64,000 bases of DNA from Aliirhizobium wenxiniae (GCF_014201355.1 NZ_JACHEG010000002.1:310001-374000), one strand, 5' to 3'. Positions 45,193 to 55,019 are shown, counted from the first letter of the stretch. Translations and numbers: made by a program. The notes: generated by a model from the sequence alone, not told the origin.

Positions 45193-45585
45193 ATGAGACA
45201 TATCGTTTTCGCTGCCGCCTTGGCATCTGCGGCACTTGCCGGTTTCCTGCCGGCAAATCCGGCTGCGGCGCAATCACCCCAGCTGGAACAGGCCTGCATG
45301 GCGGTGGCAAAGAATTTCCTGCTGGTTCCCTCGCTCAAGACCGGGATCGTGCAGTCCTTCCCCGAACTCGATCCACCCGGCGCGCGGCTGACCTATTCCA
45401 CCCGCGAGGATGCAAAGCCGACAGACTATAACAACGAGATCGAGTGCCAGTTCGACAAGGCGACGCCGCCCTTCGGGCTGGTGCGCTTCTGTATCTCTAA
45501 AACCTGCTATGGCCCGGGCGAGCAGGAACCCGACAATCGCCGCCGCTTCGAGGAAGTCAAGGCGCTGATGGCGCGGCAAAAATAA
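45193..45585 (+). CDS. Hypothetical secreted protein with four cysteines
   Basis: A 130-residue protein from ATG 45193, preceded by GGGAG. Its signal peptide (MRHIVFAAALASAALAGFLPANPAAAQ) is cleaved probably after AAA-Q. The mature part has cysteines at QACMA, IECQFD, FCIS and KTCYG, likely two disulphides. A conserved feature is FDKATPPFGLVRFC. It is periplasmic; family not recognised. It is on the plus strand between recO and the PAS gene, both on the other strand. Confidence 0.75.
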   Translation: MRHIVFAAALASAALAGFLPANPAAAQSPQLEQACMAVAKNFLLVPSLKTGIVQSFPELDPPGARLTYSTREDAKPTDYNNEIECQFDKATPPFGLVRFCISKTCYGPGEQEPDNRRRFEEVKALMARQK

Positions 45586-45641
45586 CGGCAAGCGCCGGCG
45601 GCACGCCAATCGTTGCCGCCGGATTTACCTTTTTGGGTCCA

Positions 45642-46157
45642 TCAATTCTCGGCCCGTCGGCCAAGCGCTCCCAGCGCCGAAGTCAAATAACGTTCAGCCA
45701 AGGCATGGCGGCGGCGCTTGGCAAGCTTCAGCGCCTCCATACAATGCGAAGCCAGCGGATCCGCGTCGTTAGACTTCACACCGTTTTCCTCTGCGGTCAC
45801 CAAACCGGTATAGATCGACGGCATGCCTTCGCCATTGCGCAGGCAGCGCCCCTGCCCCGTGACGACAATGCTCTTTCCGCTCGGATGACTGATCTTGTAG
45901 GTCTGGTGACACGGCTTGCCGGAGACGATGGTCTCGTGCAGCGCCTTGGCCACGCGCGGCATGTCGTCTTCCGCAACATGCTTGATCACCTGCTCGATCG
46001 GAGCTCCGATCTCTAGCTCGTGAGGCGGAATACCGTAGATATAAGCGAAAACACTGTCGGCGAAGACTTTGTTTTCGCCTAGATCCCAGCTGAAGAACCC
46101 GACAGCGTCCTTCAGATCCACGCCCTTGTCTCGTCCCGTATATTTGCTGGTGGCCAT
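45642..46157 (-). CDS. PAS domain protein without output domain
   Basis: A 171-residue protein containing one PAS domain over about residues 18-125 (FFSWDLGENKVFADSVFAYIYGIPPHEL, then EDDMPRVAKALHETIVSGKP and GMPSIYTGLVTAEENG). No kinase, GGDEF or DNA-binding domain follows; the C-terminal 45 residues are a basic helical tail (CMEALKLAKRRRHALAERYL). It may bind a small ligand or partner protein and modulate another regulator. The similarity to PAS_3-type sensor domains is clear, the function is not. Confidence 0.85.
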   Translation of the reverse strand: MATSKYTGRDKGVDLKDAVGFFSWDLGENKVFADSVFAYIYGIPPHELEIGAPIEQVIKHVAEDDMPRVAKALHETIVSGKPCHQTYKISHPSGKSIVVTGQGRCLRNGEGMPSIYTGLVTAEENGVKSNDADPLASHCMEALKLAKRRRHALAERYLTSALGALGRRAEN

Positions 46158-46386
46158 GCGGCTCGCAATCCTTGTGGCGCTTTTTTTCCATCCCTAATCG
46201 CCACAATCTGAATCAGACTGGTGACAAATCAGATCAAAGTTCCACAGTTGCGCCGTGTCAAGTTCACCGCGTATAGTTGTGCGCATATATAGGATATATC
46301 ACGTTTGCCTGTGGACTATATACATGCACATCGGGCGTACCTGAAGGAAATCAAGAGCACGGAAGGTGAGATAAATCTTTAGTTTA

Positions 46387-47331
46387 TCAACCTTTTGGGA
46401 ATTCCAGGCCCATCTCGCGGAAGCGTTCCGGGTCATCGCCCCAGTTCTCACGAACCTTGACGAACAGGAAGAGATGCACCGGCTGCTCGAGAATTTCGGA
46501 CAGTTCCTTGCGTGATGCCGTCGAGATTGCCTTGATAGCTTCACCATTCTTGCCCAGCGCGATCTTCTTCTGGCTGTCACGCTCCACATAAATGACCTGC
46601 TCGATGCGAACCGAGCCATCCTTGCGCTCTTCCCACTTTTCCGTCTCAACGTGAGAAGCATAGGGCAGTTCCTGATGAAGGCGCAGGAACAGCTTTTCGC
46701 GGGTGATTTCGGCTGCCAGCTGGCGCATCGGCAAGTCGGAAATCTGGTCCTCGGGATAATACCAGGGGCCTTCCGGCAGGGTCGTGGCGAAATAATCCAT
46801 CAGGTCGTCGCAGCCGGAGCCGGTGGTGGCCGAGATCATGAAGGTTCGCTCGAAATCCACTCGCTCATTTGCCGCTGCGGCAAGCGCCAGAAGGTCCTCG
46901 CGCTTGACCTGATCGATCTTGTTCAGAAGCAGGATCTTCGGCTGACGGACTTCCTTGAGGCCTTCAAGAATGGTCTCGGCATCACCGCGGATGCCGCGCT
47001 CGCTGTCGATCAGGAGCGCGATCACGTCGGCATCCTTGGCGCCGCCCCAGGCGGTCGTCACCATGGCGCGGTCGAGCCTGCGGCGCGGCTTGAAGATGCC
47101 GGGCGTATCCATGAAAACGATCTGGGCATTGTCGTGAATGGCGATGCCGCGGACGATGGCGCGGGTCGTCTGCACCTTGTGGCTGACGATCGAAACCTTG
47201 GCGCCGACGAGCCGGTTGACCAGCGTCGACTTGCCGGCATTGGTAGCGCCGATCAGCGCGACGAAGCCGGAATGGGTCGGGCCGCCGGCAGCTTCATTTT
47301 CTTCGCCGGCAATGTTGTGGTCTTCGGTCAT
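46387..47331 (-). CDS. era: GTPase Era
   Basis: A 314-residue Era GTPase that binds 16S rRNA and assists 30S maturation. G1 is GATNAGKST, G3 is DTPG and G4 is NKID; a C-terminal KH domain (IALGKNGEAIKAISTASRKEL) binds the rRNA end. ATG 47331 is used because upstream in-frame residues lack family similarity. The start lies ten bases from the end of rnc, and both read leftwards with lepB and acpS. Confidence 0.95.
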   Translation of the reverse strand: MTEDHNIAGEENEAAGGPTHSGFVALIGATNAGKSTLVNRLVGAKVSIVSHKVQTTRAIVRGIAIHDNAQIVFMDTPGIFKPRRRLDRAMVTTAWGGAKDADVIALLIDSERGIRGDAETILEGLKEVRQPKILLLNKIDQVKREDLLALAAAANERVDFERTFMISATTGSGCDDLMDYFATTLPEGPWYYPEDQISDLPMRQLAAEITREKLFLRLHQELPYASHVETEKWEERKDGSVRIEQVIYVERDSQKKIALGKNGEAIKAISTASRKELSEILEQPVHLFLFVKVRENWGDDPERFREMGLEFPKG

Positions 47332-47341
47332 ATCGATCCAA

Positions 47342-48052
47342 TCAATCCTGGCTCTTCGGCCAGATGCCCTCGCGCTCGAGGAGCTTCGTTGCGGCAACCT
47401 GCTCGGCTGCCCGTTTCGACCGGTCGGTGCCGGTTTCGGGCGCGACGCCCTTGATTTCCACCGTCACCGTGAAGCGCGGATCATGATCCGGTCCGGAGCG
47501 GTCGTCCACCCTGTAGGACGGGGTGGTATTGAATTTCGCATGCGCCCATTCCTGCAGCTCTGTCTTGGCATCGCGCCGCGCAGCATCGGGCTTGCTGGCA
47601 CGATCCTGCCAGTAACGCAGGATAAAAGCACGGGCAACTTCCAGACCACCATCAAGATAGAGCGCAGCGATGAGGCTTTCCACCACGTCGGCACGAACAT
47701 TGAGCATGCGCTTGCCGGTCAATTTCTTGACGTCGGCGCCGGTGCGGATGAAACGGTGCAGTTCCAGCTCATCGGCGACGGTGGCACAGCTTTCCGCGCT
47801 GACCAGCTGGTTGAGGCGCACCGACAACTCCCCCTCTTCCGCCGAGCGGAAGGTGGTGAAGAGAAGTTCGGCGACACACAGGCCAAGCACGCGGTCGCCG
47901 AGAAACTCAAGACGTTCGTAATTGGCATTCTTGGCGGTGCCGGTGCTGGCATGGGTCAGCGCCCGGTCAAGCCATTGCTTGTCGGCGAAGACATGACCGA
48001 TCGCCGTTTCCAGCTGGCCTCGCTCTTCCGCCGACAATTGTTTCATCTTCAT
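47342..48052 (-). CDS. rnc: Ribonuclease III
   Basis: A 236-residue RNase III, which processes rRNA precursors and other double-stranded RNA. The catalytic signature NYERLEFLGDRVLGL is near residues 43-57, with a second metal-ligand region DVVESLIAALYLDGG, and a dsRNA-binding domain occupies the C-terminal third (DAKTELQEWAHAK, KRAAEQVAATKLLE). The ATG at 48052 overlaps the lepB stop by one base (TGATG), indicating translational coupling. Confidence 0.95.
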   Translation of the reverse strand: MKMKQLSAEERGQLETAIGHVFADKQWLDRALTHASTGTAKNANYERLEFLGDRVLGLCVAELLFTTFRSAEEGELSVRLNQLVSAESCATVADELELHRFIRTGADVKKLTGKRMLNVRADVVESLIAALYLDGGLEVARAFILRYWQDRASKPDAARRDAKTELQEWAHAKFNTTPSYRVDDRSGPDHDPRFTVTVEIKGVAPETGTDRSKRAAEQVAATKLLEREGIWPKSQD

Positions 48053-48801
48053 CAGTTGACGCCCTTGAACAGACGATCCCAACGCATGTTGGACGGCCAC
48101 TTCCAGATTTCGCGGAACGAGGTGTCGTTGCCGAGCGAGAAGAAGATGACGCTGGCGCGACCGACCAGGTTTTCAGCCGGTACGAAACCGACGTCGAAAC
48201 GGCTGTCGAGCGAGTTGTCGCGATTGTCGCCCATGAAGAAGTAATGGCCTGCGGGAACGTTGAATTCCGGCGTGTTGTCACCGCGGGAATTGGGGATCTG
48301 GTCGAGCGTGTCGTAGGTCTTGCCGGTGTCGAGCGTTTCGCGGAAGACCGGAACGTTGGAGCCGGGATCGAGGCGATAATCTGACGTGAAGCTGCCGTCA
48401 GCCTGCTTCGGAACCGCCTGGCCGTTGACGTAGAGAATGCCGTCACGCATCTGGATCTTGTCGCCCGGCAGGCCGATAAGACGCTTGATATAATCGATAT
48501 CCGGCTGCTGCGGCAGGCGGAAGACGATGACGTCACCGCGCTTCGGCTCGCTGAATTCCAGAATACGGCCATCGAACAGGTCCGGCGAGAAAGGCAGCGA
48601 ATATTTCGAATAACCGTAAGCGAACTTGTTGACGAAGATATAATCGCCGACGAGCAGGGTCGGCATCATCGAACCCGAGGGAATCGTGAAGGGCTGGAAC
48701 AGGACAGTACGGATGACCATAGCGAGCAGCAAGGCCTGGATGATGACCTTGATATTCTCCCAAATGGCATTCGGCTGCTTCGTCTCGGCTTTGTCGGACA
48801 C
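48052..48801 (-). CDS. lepB: Signal peptidase I
   Basis: A 249-residue membrane peptidase that removes signal peptides on the periplasmic side. One N-terminal membrane helix (VIIQALLLAMVIRTVLF) is followed by the Ser/Lys dyad: Ser44 in PSGSMMPT and Lys107 in DYIKRLIGLPGD. GDNRDNSLDSR is the box E motif. Length is normal for alphaproteobacteria. It precedes rnc with a one-base overlap and follows acpS after 125 bases. Confidence 0.95.
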   Translation of the reverse strand: MSDKAETKQPNAIWENIKVIIQALLLAMVIRTVLFQPFTIPSGSMMPTLLVGDYIFVNKFAYGYSKYSLPFSPDLFDGRILEFSEPKRGDVIVFRLPQQPDIDYIKRLIGLPGDKIQMRDGILYVNGQAVPKQADGSFTSDYRLDPGSNVPVFRETLDTGKTYDTLDQIPNSRGDNTPEFNVPAGHYFFMGDNRDNSLDSRFDVGFVPAENLVGRASVIFFSLGNDTSFREIWKWPSNMRWDRLFKGVN

Positions 48802-48926
48802 GTCAAAAATCTTTCTATCTCGGGGCGAGTGGCTGAACTGTCTAAACGCTTAGCCAAGCCGCGGCAATGGTGGCGAGATTACTAAACGTTCATGCATTGT
48901 CGGAAGCATGCATTTCCGCGCCGGCA

Positions 48927-49334
48927 TCAGGTGGATATCGGTTTCGCCTCGATGATCACGAAGGCCTGGGCATAAGGATATTCATCGGTGATGGTGATGT
49001 GGATGACGGGCTCATGGCCGGCAGGGATCAGTTCGGCGAGCCGGTCGCCGGCACCGCCGGTCAGGACCATTGTGGGCTTTCCGCCGGGCAGGTTGACGAC
49101 ACCCATGTCCTTCCAGAACACGCCATTGGCAAGCCCCGTCCCCAATGCCTTGGAACAGGCTTCCTTGGCGGCAAAACGCTTGGCGTAGGATTCGGCCCGG
49201 TTCTTGCGGCGCTCCGATTTTGCCCGCTCGATCTCGGTAAAACAGCGGTGGGTAAAGCGTTCGCCGAACCGCTCTATGGATTTTTCCACGCGCCTTATGT
49301 CGATGAGGTCGCTCCCCATGCCGATAATCATCAA
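48927..49334 (-). CDS. acpS: Holo-[acyl-carrier-protein] synthase
   Basis: A 135-residue phosphopantetheinyl transferase that activates ACP for fatty acid synthesis. The Mg-binding aspartate is in [11 protein letters not shown] and the glutamate in [15 protein letters not shown]. The C-terminus ([18 protein letters not shown]) matches the family. ATG 49331 is an equally good start one codon later. It lies 13 bases after the DUF2062 gene, with which it is probably co-transcribed. Confidence 0.95.
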   Translation of the reverse strand: MMIIGMGSDLIDIRRVEKSIERFGERFTHRCFTEIERAKSERRKNRAESYAKRFAAKEACSKALGTGLANGVFWKDMGVVNLPGGKPTMVLTGGAGDRLAELIPAGHEPVIHITITDEYPYAQAFVIIEAKPIST

Positions 49335-49347
49335 GCTGATCCTATAC

Positions 49348-49923
49348 CTAAATTGCCGATCCGGTTTCGGCTGACTTGAGGCGTCTTGCCCTCTCCGTCA
49401 AGCGGCCGAGGCGACGATCGCGAAAACCACGCACGGCAAGATAGGTCACGGCATAGAAGAAAAGCGCACAGAGCAGGCCCAGAGGCAGCGAGCCGACAAG
49501 CATAGGCTCAAGCACCGGTCCCCAGAGCTGAGAGACGTCAAGATGGGCGAACAGGGCCTCAAGATCGATATGGCGCGAGGTCGGCTCGGCGCCAAGCATG
49601 AACTGCCCCACTTCCCAGGTCAGCGGCCAGATGATCGGACAGGTCAGGGGATTTGCGAATGTGGTGCCGATTGCGGCGGCGATCATGCTACCGCCAAAAA
49701 GCCAGGCGATCGGGATGGCAAACAGGACGTGAAATCCGAGAAAAGGTGTCCATGCACTCAGGACGCCGACCGCCACGCCAGCGGCGACGGCATGGGGAGA
49801 ACCGCCGATGCGCATGACCTTGAGGCGATAATAACCGAGCGTACGGCGAAACCCTCTTTTCGGAACGAACATCCCGAAAAGCCTCTGACTGAGTGAAAGA
49901 GGAGTACGACGGCGAAACGGCAT
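49348..49923 (-). CDS. DUF2062 membrane protein
   Basis: About 191 residues from ATG 49923. The DUF2062 core is present: [27 protein letters not shown] followed by [22 protein letters not shown], with two or three membrane helices and a basic C-terminal tail ([14 protein letters not shown]). The family has no known function. In my memory of related Rhizobiaceae this gene sits next to relA/spoT and acpS; here the relA/spoT side is 13.6 kb away. A TTG at 49941 is a possible earlier start. Confidence 0.85.
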   Translation of the reverse strand: MPFRRRTPLSLSQRLFGMFVPKRGFRRTLGYYRLKVMRIGGSPHAVAAGVAVGVLSAWTPFLGFHVLFAIPIAWLFGGSMIAAAIGTTFANPLTCPIIWPLTWEVGQFMLGAEPTSRHIDLEALFAHLDVSQLWGPVLEPMLVGSLPLGLLCALFFYAVTYLAVRGFRDRRLGRLTERARRLKSAETGSAI

Positions 49924-50145
49924 TCCAGTTAACCTGTCCAATCGATCCGGACAGGGCCGGCCGTGCTGGCTATATGATCAAGCGATACTATAGCGGAAAC
50001 CGAAAATCGTGGCGAATTTGGGGATGAAGATCCACGCCGACCTTAAGCCAGCGCCGGGAAACCCCAAAGGGTCGCCATCAGGCTGTCACCCTATCCAGCA
50101 TCTCGTGCCCCGGCTCACTGGCCAAAGGCACGACTACGGTCAGAC

Positions 50146-50301
50146 TTAGAACTGCGACTTGCGGAACATGCCGCGGTCGACCTGGCGCATGCGGTACTCG
50201 AGATCGATCCGATCACGCGATTCATTGAGATAGGCCATTTCACGATCCTGGGCCGAGGGAACGCGCAGGGCGCGTGCAAACTTGCGTACTGTGTCAAACA
50301 T
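50146..50301 (-). CDS. DUF3563 family small protein (51 aa)
   Basis: A 51-residue protein from ATG 50301. It matches the small DUF3563 family: MFDTVRKFARALRVPS at the N-terminus, REMAYLNES in the middle and RQVDRGMFRKS at the end. Members are short, charged, probably helical proteins of unknown role, common in rhizobia and burkholderias. An upstream in-frame extension to 50484 has no support. It is monocistronic and 269 bases downstream of the first chemoreceptor gene, on the same strand. Confidence 0.8.
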   Translation of the reverse strand: MFDTVRKFARALRVPSAQDREMAYLNESRDRIDLEYRMRQVDRGMFRKSQF

Positions 50302-50475
50302 CGTCTTATCTTTCGTTCCTATTACTTTGCTGCTGCTAAAATACGACTTCCCGAGCTCTTTTACCAACGCCTGCGAAGCGATGCAGACTTGCTCCCAATG
50401 CATGGCAAGCGCTTTGACAGCCGTCAAACTGACCAAATAACCGGCGACAACGAGCGCAGCACGGCAAAAATGTTC

Positions 50476-50512
50476 AAAAAACAACCGCGGGAGCCGGCAA
50501 GCCCCCGCGGTT
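50476..50512 (-). terminator. Rho-independent terminator of chemoreceptor gene 1
   Basis: AACCGCGGG (50483-50491) pairs with CCCGCGGTT (50504-50512). On the minus strand the stem is followed by GTTTTTTG. It lies about 60 bases after the stop of the chemoreceptor gene. Confidence 0.88.
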
Positions 50513-50570
50513 GGACATATCGTCGCAGTCAGAAGAGCAGATGCCCCCTAGTACATCTCAGGCCTGACGC

Positions 50571-52514
50571 TCAAAACTCTTCCCAGCTGTCGCTCTTGAG
50601 TGCCGTGTTGCCGGAGAAGGCACCTGCCAGCTTGCGGCCCAAAGCGCGTGCCGGCGAAGCGGTGGGCGTTTCATCCACCTGCGCAGAGCGCACAGGTTTG
50701 GTCGGCACCCTTGCCGAGCGTTCTGATAGGGCTCCGGAAAGCCTGAACTGCGCCAGCAGGGCATTGAGCGATGCAACGTCGCGGGCGAGACCGTGACTTG
50801 CCGCCGTCTGCTCCTCGACCATTGCCGCGTTCTTCTGCGTATCCTGATCCATCGTATTGACGGCTGTGTTGATCTGCTGGAGGCCCGAGGATTGTTCCTG
50901 CGCACTCTCCACGATGGCGGCCACGTGCCGGTTGATCTCCTGGACCTCCGCCACGATCATCTCCAGCGCCTTGCCGGTCTCGCCGACCAGATGCACGCCG
51001 TTCTGGACCTGATGGTTGGACGCGGTGATCAGTGTCTTGATCTCCTTGGCGGCATTTGCGGACCGCTGGGCCAGTTCGCGCACTTCCTGTGCGACAACGG
51101 CAAACCCCTTGCCCGCCTCACCTGCACGCGCGGCCTCGACACCGGCGTTCAGCGCCAGAAGATTGGTCTGGAAGGCGATGTCGTCGATGACGCCGATGAT
51201 GTTACCGATCTCGCCGGACGACCTCTCGATCTCTTCCATAGCCTTGACAGCGCTGCGCACGACTTCACCCGACTTTTCGGCACCTTGACGGGTACGCGTG
51301 ACAAGCGAGCCTGCCTCGGTGGCGCGGCGGGCTGCGTCCTTCACCGTGGTGGTGATCTCTTCTAGAGCGGCAGCCGTTTCTTCGACCGAAGCGGCCTGCT
51401 GTTCGGTGCGCTTGGCGAGATCGTCGGCAGCGGAGCGGATTTCCGCCGAACCGGCCTCGATGCTGCGGGCGTTGCCTGCAACCTGCTCAAGCGCTTCCTG
51501 GAGCTTGGAGGCAGAGGCATTGAAGTCGTTGCGGACGCCATCGAGCGCCGTGGTGAACCGCGCTTCTATACGATGCGAAACATTGCCATCGGACAGCTGG
51601 CTCAGCGCCTCGGCGAGACTGTCGACGGCAAACTTGACGTCGGCGGCTTCACGCGCCCTGGCGGCTTCACGCTCGATACGTTCCTTTTCCGACAGGCTAC
51701 GATTGTCGTCGGCTTCCTGTTCAAGCCGAATGCGCTCCAGTGCATTGTCGCGGAAGACGGCGACAGCTTCGGCCATCTGGCCGATCTCGTCCTTGCGGTC
51801 GAGACCAACGATCTCAGCTTCTGTTTCGCCGACTGCAAGCGAAGCCATACGCTCTCGAAGCTGGGCCATCGGTGCCGTTATGCCCGCCTGAGCGATCATC
51901 ATGGCGGCCCCCATAGCCAACAAGATGCCGGCAACCATGCCGCAGATCGCGTAAAGGATCGTTGACGAAACGGACGCCGACATTTGGGCGGCACCGTTGT
52001 TGAGGATCTCCGTCATGGCAACGTTATTGGCGGCGAACTTTAATGGCAATGCAACGATCACCCCGTCGAGCTTGGCCGAGAAATCATGAACTCCAGCCGC
52101 ATCACCGGCAACGTAAGCTTTCAACAGGCCATCACCAACCGCCTTCAGATTGTCGACACCGACAAGCAATTCATCGATTGCCTCTTTACGGCTTGGGACG
52201 ATCGCGGGGATTTTGGTCAGGCGATCACGCGCTGCGGCAAATTCCTGACCAAAGCGCTCAGACAGTTCCTTGAATTTTTCGGACTTGGGGTCCTGCACGA
52301 GCGCACGCCCCAGCCAGGTGGTTGACGTCCACATGCCGGCGGCAGCGCGCGGGCTCAAGGTCGCTGCGTTGCTTTCGTTCTGCAGGAAGTTGGAATAGGC
52401 GCCGTTGGCAGCGCTGAATTTGCTTGTAACGTGCAGTAGGCCAGTCAGAGAAATGATCCCAAGGATGGCAATCGCCATCAGAAACTTGGTCTTGATCCGT
52501 AGATTTTTGAGCAT
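50571..52514 (-). CDS. Methyl-accepting chemotaxis protein 1
   Basis: A 647-residue transmembrane chemoreceptor. TM1 is at about residues 11-29, a periplasmic helical sensor domain spans to about 183, TM2 is 184-207, then a HAMP region follows (ERMASLAVGETEAEIVGLDR) and a long cytoplasmic MCP signalling domain with the hairpin tip [31 protein letters not shown]. The C-terminal residues SDSWEEF resemble the CheR/CheB-tethering pentapeptide. Bases 50815-51509 (about residues 336-567) are nearly identical to the second receptor. The start is ATG 52514. It is the leftmost of three paralogues. Confidence 0.95.
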   Translation of the reverse strand: MLKNLRIKTKFLMAIAILGIISLTGLLHVTSKFSAANGAYSNFLQNESNAATLSPRAAAGMWTSTTWLGRALVQDPKSEKFKELSERFGQEFAAARDRLTKIPAIVPSRKEAIDELLVGVDNLKAVGDGLLKAYVAGDAAGVHDFSAKLDGVIVALPLKFAANNVAMTEILNNGAAQMSASVSSTILYAICGMVAGILLAMGAAMMIAQAGITAPMAQLRERMASLAVGETEAEIVGLDRKDEIGQMAEAVAVFRDNALERIRLEQEADDNRSLSEKERIEREAARAREAADVKFAVDSLAEALSQLSDGNVSHRIEARFTTALDGVRNDFNASASKLQEALEQVAGNARSIEAGSAEIRSAADDLAKRTEQQAASVEETAAALEEITTTVKDAARRATEAGSLVTRTRQGAEKSGEVVRSAVKAMEEIERSSGEIGNIIGVIDDIAFQTNLLALNAGVEAARAGEAGKGFAVVAQEVRELAQRSANAAKEIKTLITASNHQVQNGVHLVGETGKALEMIVAEVQEINRHVAAIVESAQEQSSGLQQINTAVNTMDQDTQKNAAMVEEQTAASHGLARDVASLNALLAQFRLSGALSERSARVPTKPVRSAQVDETPTASPARALGRKLAGAFSGNTALKSDSWEEF

Positions 52515-52595
52515 AGGGAAACCTCGATACGTGCTGGAAAATCCATGCGAGAGGACAGATGTACGAACGAACGCAGGAACCGCCGGACGAAGGCG

Positions 52596-52684
52596 GCGCG
52601 TGTCATACGCGCAAAGAGCGGGGCGCTTCTCAAATTTCCCGGAACAATATGTAGAACTTCCGGCTATAATAAACCGTTACGTTT
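52596..52684 (-). promoter_or_regulatory. Shared two-box upstream region of chemoreceptor gene 1
   Basis: Box A GCGCGTGTCATACGCGC (52596-52612) is a hairpin-forming repeat whose minus-strand loop reads ATGAC. Box B ATAATAAACCGTTACGTTT (52666-52684) is AT-rich. The two are 53 bases apart. The same arrangement occurs upstream of both other receptor genes. Box A is 81 bases from the start codon. Confidence 0.6.
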
Positions 52685-52794
52685 CGATCATCGGAATCCT
52701 GTTCCGATAAAAAACTGCAACATGCGATTGCCGCCGCCCCCATAATCAACCACGAACATGCGACCTACCGGCAGCGAGACTGCGTTGCTCACCA

Positions 52795-52830
52795 AACGAA
52801 AGCGGCCGAAGACACCATGTCCCCGGCCGC
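52795..52830 (-). terminator. Terminator hairpin of chemoreceptor gene 2
   Basis: GCGGCCG (52802-52808) pairs with CGGCCGC (52824-52830) around a 15-base loop. On the minus strand it is followed by TTTCGTTTG. It lies about 50 bases after the receptor stop. Confidence 0.6.
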
Positions 52831-52882
52831 GACCGCTTATTTCGGAGATAGCGGGTTGCAGAAACCGCTATCGATCAGACAC

Positions 52883-54826
52883 TCAGAACTCTTCCCAGCT
52901 GTCGCTCTTGAGTGCCGTGTTGCCGGAGAAGGCTCCTGCCAGTTTGCGGCCCAAAGCGCGCGCCGGCGAGGTAGTGGGCGTTTCGTCCACCTGAGCAGAG
53001 CGCACAGGCTTGGTCGACACCCTTGCCGAGCGTTCTGACGAGGCTCCGGAAAGCCTGAACTGAGCCAGCAGGGTATTGAGCGATGCAACGTCGCGGGCGA
53101 GACCGTGGCTTGCCGCCGTCTGCTCCTCGACCATTGCCGCGTTCTTCTGCGTATCCTGATCCATCGTGTTGACGGCTGTGTTGATCTGCTGGAGGCCCGA
53201 GGATTGTTCCTGCGCACTCTCCACGATGGCGGCCACGTGCCGGTTGATCTCCTGGACCTCCGCCACGATCATCTCCAGCGCCTTGCCGGTCTCGCCGACC
53301 AGATGCACGCCGTTCTGGACCTGATGGTTGGACGCGGTGATCAGTGTCTTGATCTCCTTGGCGGCATTTGCGGACCGCTGGGCCAGTTCGCGCACTTCCT
53401 GTGCGACAACGGCAAACCCCTTGCCCGCCTCACCTGCACGCGCGGCCTCGACACCGGCGTTCAGCGCCAGAAGATTGGTCTGGAAGGCGATGTCGTCGAT
53501 GACGCCGATGATGTTACCGATCTCGCCGGACGACCTCTCGATCTCTTCCATAGCCTTGACAGCGCTGCGCACGACTTCACCCGACTTTTCGGCACCTTGA
53601 CGGGTACGCGTGACAAGCGAGCCTGCCTCGGTGGCGCGGCGGGCTGCGTCCTTCACCGTGGTGGTGATCTCTTCTAGAGCGGCAGCCGTTTCTTCGACCG
53701 AAGCGGCCTGCTGTTCGGTGCGCTTGGCGAGATCGTCGGCAGCGGAGCGGATTTCCGCCGAACCGGCCTCAATGCTGCGGGCGTTGCCTGCAACCTGCTC
53801 AAGCGCTTCCTGGAGCTTGGATGCCGAACTGTTGAAGTCGTTGCGCACTCCATCGAGTGTTCCCGTGAAAGGCTGCTCGATGCGATAGGAGACATCACCG
53901 TTGGAGAGCTGGTTTAGTGCCTCGGCGAGATTGTCGACTGCATATTTGACGTCGGCCGCTTCGCGAGCCTTGGCGGCTTCGCGTTCGATGCGTTCCTTCT
54001 CCGACAGGCTACGATTGTCATCGGCCTCCTGTTCGAGACGCTGACGTTCAAGCGCGTTGTCGCGGAAAATAGCGACGGCTTCGGCCATCTGGCCGATCTC
54101 GTCCCTGCGGTCGAGACCGTCGATTTCAGCTTCGGTCTCGCCGGCGGCGAGAGATGCCATGCGTTCCCGCAAACGCGCCATCGGCGTGGTGACGCCCTTC
54201 TGCGCGATCAACATGGAGAAGGCGATTGCAACGGCAATCCCGATTAACATGCTGACGATCGTGACCCGAATTGCGTCGGTAACACGCGCATTGAGCTGGT
54301 CCGAACCATTCTTGATCAGATCCGCCATGGCAGTGTTGTTGGCGCCCGACTTTGCCGAGAAATCGATGGTGGCCTGTTCGAGCTTGACCGTCATGCTGTC
54401 GAACAGTGCCTTGTCACCGACGGCATGGGCCTTGATCATTTCGCCGCCGATCTGCCGCATGGCGTCTATGGCGCTCACCAACTCGTCGATTGCGGCCTTT
54501 CGGCTGGGAACGATGGCCGGGATCTGCTCCAGACGGCCGCGGGCGCCGCTCAACTCGTTATTGAAGCGGGCAGCGAATTCCGTGAATTTGTCAGACTGTG
54601 GATCCTGGCTTACGGTACGGTTCAGCCAGTTGATAGCCGTCCACGCGCCGGCAACACCACGAGGCCCATAGACAGCCGCAGTGCTCTCGTTCTGGAGGAA
54701 GTTGTAATATGTGCTGTTCGCCTCTTCGAAGCGTAGAGTGACGAAAGCCAGGCCTGCCAGCGAGATGAACGCCAGGATCGCAATCGCAATCAGAAATTTG
54801 GTCTTTATTTTTAGGTTCTTGAGCAT
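52883..54826 (-). CDS. Methyl-accepting chemotaxis protein 2
   Basis: A 647-residue chemoreceptor. Its sensor half differs from that of receptor 1, while the signalling domain is nearly the same at nucleotide level over about 700 bases (53127-53821 here). TM1 lies near residues 11-29 and TM2 follows near 185-207, then HAMP and the signalling coiled coil with the usual tip. The C-terminus is again DSWEEF. ATG 54826 is preceded by GGAGG, which settles the start; the open frame runs on to 55030. The ligand cannot be predicted. Confidence 0.95.
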   Translation of the reverse strand: MLKNLKIKTKFLIAIAILAFISLAGLAFVTLRFEEANSTYYNFLQNESTAAVYGPRGVAGAWTAINWLNRTVSQDPQSDKFTEFAARFNNELSGARGRLEQIPAIVPSRKAAIDELVSAIDAMRQIGGEMIKAHAVGDKALFDSMTVKLEQATIDFSAKSGANNTAMADLIKNGSDQLNARVTDAIRVTIVSMLIGIAVAIAFSMLIAQKGVTTPMARLRERMASLAAGETEAEIDGLDRRDEIGQMAEAVAIFRDNALERQRLEQEADDNRSLSEKERIEREAAKAREAADVKYAVDNLAEALNQLSNGDVSYRIEQPFTGTLDGVRNDFNSSASKLQEALEQVAGNARSIEAGSAEIRSAADDLAKRTEQQAASVEETAAALEEITTTVKDAARRATEAGSLVTRTRQGAEKSGEVVRSAVKAMEEIERSSGEIGNIIGVIDDIAFQTNLLALNAGVEAARAGEAGKGFAVVAQEVRELAQRSANAAKEIKTLITASNHQVQNGVHLVGETGKALEMIVAEVQEINRHVAAIVESAQEQSSGLQQINTAVNTMDQDTQKNAAMVEEQTAASHGLARDVASLNTLLAQFRLSGASSERSARVSTKPVRSAQVDETPTTSPARALGRKLAGAFSGNTALKSDSWEEF

Positions 54827-55019
54827 CGGATACCTCCACAACGCGATGAACTCAGCGCATTGAGCCGAGAACCGGGCTTGGTTCTCGGAGACACTATGCG
54901 CAAGTCTATTTGCTGCAGCACCAGCCGCCGCGGGATCCCGCGCTTGGCGCAACAGTGCGGACTCCCGACGAAAGAGCCAACCAAACAGGAGCCGTCCAAC
55001 CATGTGATCTGGAGGAACG

